DNA of 64,000 nucleotides from Eubacterium sp. (GTDB lineage Bacteria; Bacillota; Clostridia; Lachnospirales; Lachnospiraceae): NCBI GenBank assembly GCA_017480495.1, contig JAFVAQ010000026.1, positions 24,635 to 88,634 of the forward strand, read 5' to 3'. Shown piece by piece: positions 62,635 to 64,000 of this stretch (position 1 is its first letter; each line of letters starts with the position of its first letter). The notes under the pieces were generated by a model. It saw only the letters and a program-made list of their open reading frames with translations, ran no database searches and was not told where the DNA came from. The position numbers and the translations under genes were made by a program.

Positions 62635-63354
62635 TCACGTACGCTTTTCATTGGCCCAGTTTTCTAGGACATCATACAATTCATCAAATGAGGCTGCGCA
62701 GTAGTTGATATCATATCTAGTCATGGTTTCTTCTACATTTCCAGATGGCATAAACCACACCGAATCCATGGAAGCATTTTGTGCCCCAAGCATATCCGAT
62801 GTAAGCGAATTCCCAATCATGATACAGTATTTCTTAGGTTCTCCAATACGTTCCAAACATATATCAAAAAAAACAGGATCTGGTTTTGCTACTCCGAGAT
62901 CTTCGCTAATGAATACATCATCTATATACTGATCTAATCCCGTCGAAGCTATTCTACCCATTGCATTAACGGTCGCGCCATTGGAGGCGATGTAGATTCG
63001 GGCATCTGGGATATTTTCTTTTAGCTTCTTGATGAAGTCCCCTGCCCCCTCCATTAGGATTCCATTCACAGACATTGTTTTGATAAAGTTATCATTGATT
63101 GTAAGCGGATCCAGAAAAGAAGTATCTCCGTCACATAGATCTAATACATACTGAAACCTTTTGGAAAAAAGCTCTGTACGTGAGATAGTTCCTTTTTCTA
63201 ATTCCAACCATAGAGATTTATTATATTTTTTAAAAGCCTGATATATCTCATCTGAAAACGATAGGCCATTTGAATCCAGCACTATACCCAGCGCTTTATA
63301 TTCTGTTGCATGAAAGTCTAGTAATGTCTGATCTAAATCAAAGATAAAGTTCAT
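62635..63354 (-). CDS. HAD-superfamily hydrolase, YjjG-like
   Basis: 239 residues: catalytic FDLDQTLLDF with D6 and D8, Thr/Ser motif IASNGA, Lys in GVAKPDPVFF and the acidic loop GNSLTSDM. YjjG-like relatives are house-cleaning pyrimidine nucleotide phosphatases; the substrate is not certain. It is a single gene on the minus strand. Confidence 0.92.
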   Translation of the reverse strand: MNFIFDLDQTLLDFHATEYKALGIVLDSNGLSFSDEIYQAFKKYNKSLWLELEKGTISRTELFSKRFQYVLDLCDGDTSFLDPLTINDNFIKTMSVNGILMEGAGDFIKKLKENIPDARIYIASNGATVNAMGRIASTGLDQYIDDVFISEDLGVAKPDPVFFDICLERIGEPKKYCIMIGNSLTSDMLGAQNASMDSVWFMPSGNVEETMTRYDINYCAASFDELYDVLENWANEKRT

Positions 63355-63433
63355 TTTTTAGTGCCTCCAAACGCAGTCTATGTACATTATATCAGTAGAG
63401 CTTTCAACTATAAAGATATATCTATTTTGAATA

Positions 63434-63484
63434 CAAAAAAATGGATACCGCAGCCGACCACTTTGGCACAACTACGGTATCCAT
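63434..63484 (-). terminator. Terminator of hsp20
   Basis: Minus strand ATGGATACCG (63475-63484) pairs with CGGTATCCAT (63441-63450) around an inner GCC/GGT stem, followed by TTTTTTTG. 19 bases after the stop at 63503. Confidence 0.88.
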
Positions 63485-63502
63485 TTAATTTACTATTATC
63501 CT

Positions 63503-63943
63503 TCAATAGATATATACTGTTTTTTCTGGAACTTTCTTCTCTTCATTCTTTGGAATCGACAGTCTTAAAACGCCATCCTCGAACTTAGCCTTAACATCTT
63601 CCTGCGTTACTGCATCTCCTACGTAAAAGCTTCTCTGCATAGCACCTGAATAACGTTCCTGGCGAATAAGTTTGCCCTTCTTATCCTTCTCTTCTTTATC
63701 AAGTCCCTTAGCAGCACTTACTGACAAGTAACCATTTTCAAGTGTGAGCTTTATCTCATCTTTCTTAAAGCCTGGCAGATCAATATCAAGCTCATACTTG
63801 TCATCATGCTCATGCACATCAGTCTTCATAACCTGTGCAGCTCGTTTTCCATAAAGCTTGCGGTCAACATCTCCGAAATCAAACCTTGGAAAATCCATCC
63901 AATCATCCAACAAATTTTCTCCAAAAATACTAGGTAGTAACAT
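63503..63943 (-). CDS. hsp20: Hsp20/alpha-crystallin small heat-shock protein
   Basis: ATP-independent holding chaperone. 146 residues: N-terminal arm, alpha-crystallin domain from about residue 40 (DVHEHDDKYELDIDLPGFK) with the closing GVLRLSIPK, and a short C-terminal tail ending TVYIY. Strong AGGAGG RBS. The promoter is mostly beyond the window edge, so no CIRCE or CtsR site can be judged. Confidence 0.95.
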   Translation of the reverse strand: MLLPSIFGENLLDDWMDFPRFDFGDVDRKLYGKRAAQVMKTDVHEHDDKYELDIDLPGFKKDEIKLTLENGYLSVSAAKGLDKEEKDKKGKLIRQERYSGAMQRSFYVGDAVTQEDVKAKFEDGVLRLSIPKNEEKKVPEKTVYIY

Positions 63944-64000
63944 AAGTCATTCCTCCTTCTCAAGAAAAATATAATTAAATAAGTTTCGTGAGCAAGGGAA

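Overview
The window looks like a contiguous piece of chromosome from a strictly anaerobic, low-G+C Firmicute, most likely a gut- or rumen-type member of the Lachnospiraceae (family-level inference). The grounds are a clostridial gene set (CdaA/CdaR, DnaD/DnaC helicase loading, SufCBDSU, T-box-controlled thrS, long Prs, UppP), anaerobe-style oxygen defence (superoxide reductase and rubrerythrin, with no catalase or superoxide dismutase seen), strong AGGAGG ribosome-binding sites, and a base composition that looks around 40% G+C by eye. No phage, integrase, transposase, CRISPR array or plasmid function was seen; this is mostly core chromosome with a few orphan genes and small repeats.

Layout. 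1-4.5 kb: truncated dnaE, a DUF5662-type protein, superoxide reductase, tRNA-Thr(CGT) and a YfbR-like 5'-deoxynucleotidase. 4.5-12.6 kb (minus strand): a long gene string reading two membrane proteins, cdaA, cdaR, sir2, glyA, ftsH, ending in a cluster of GAACCGTCCC palindromes. 12.7-15.7 kb: thrS behind a T-box leader, then an SDR oxidoreductase. 15.7-26.6 kb: two very large unrecognised proteins (15831-17921 and 24342-26585) flank a polar amino acid ABC transporter, a glycerate kinase and the rpmG-secE-nusG-rplK-rplA string. 26.7-31.8 kb: RsuA-type pseudouridine synthase, UppP, a two-gene polysaccharide ABC exporter, a small lipoprotein and ilvE. 32-37.9 kb: murC, dnaD, dnaC, prs on the plus strand, then a VanY-type carboxypeptidase. 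38-46.7 kb (minus): a YhaO/YhaN-like pair leading into sufC-sufB-(membrane protein)-sufD-sufS-sufU. 46.8-52.3 kb: a dynamin/YcjF-like GTPase, pyrC, rubrerythrin and a sugar-sensor/GGDEF protein. 52.4-64 kb: azlCD, a CmpB-like membrane protein, acyltransferase, GH3 glycosidase, asparaginase, CstA, a rhodanese-TtcA fusion, a flavoprotein, a HAD phosphatase and Hsp20.

How genes work together. CdaA makes c-di-AMP and CdaR is its usual extracellular-domain regulator. The suf operon builds Fe-S clusters of the kind needed by TtcA-type enzymes, while superoxide reductase and rubrerythrin deal with oxygen leaks. UppP, MurC and VanY act on wall precursors and peptidoglycan. DnaE, DnaD and DnaC serve replication; Prs, PyrC and the YfbR-like enzyme serve nucleotide pools. 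IlvE, AzlCD, the ABC transporter and CstA handle amino acids and peptides.

Most unusual points: (1) the two large orphan proteins share a closely matched promoter (15-bp element, identical 13-bp gap, matching -10 block), suggesting an undescribed co-regulated pair; (2) the YhaO-like protein has lost several metal ligands and its YhaN-like partner has weak ATPase motifs and a membrane hairpin, suggesting a non-nuclease complex; (3) a membrane protein of unknown function is built into the suf operon and overlaps sufD; (4) GAACCGTCCC palindromes occur at two loci, one inside the thrS T-box leader; (5) CodY-like palindromes bracket the ilvE promoter.
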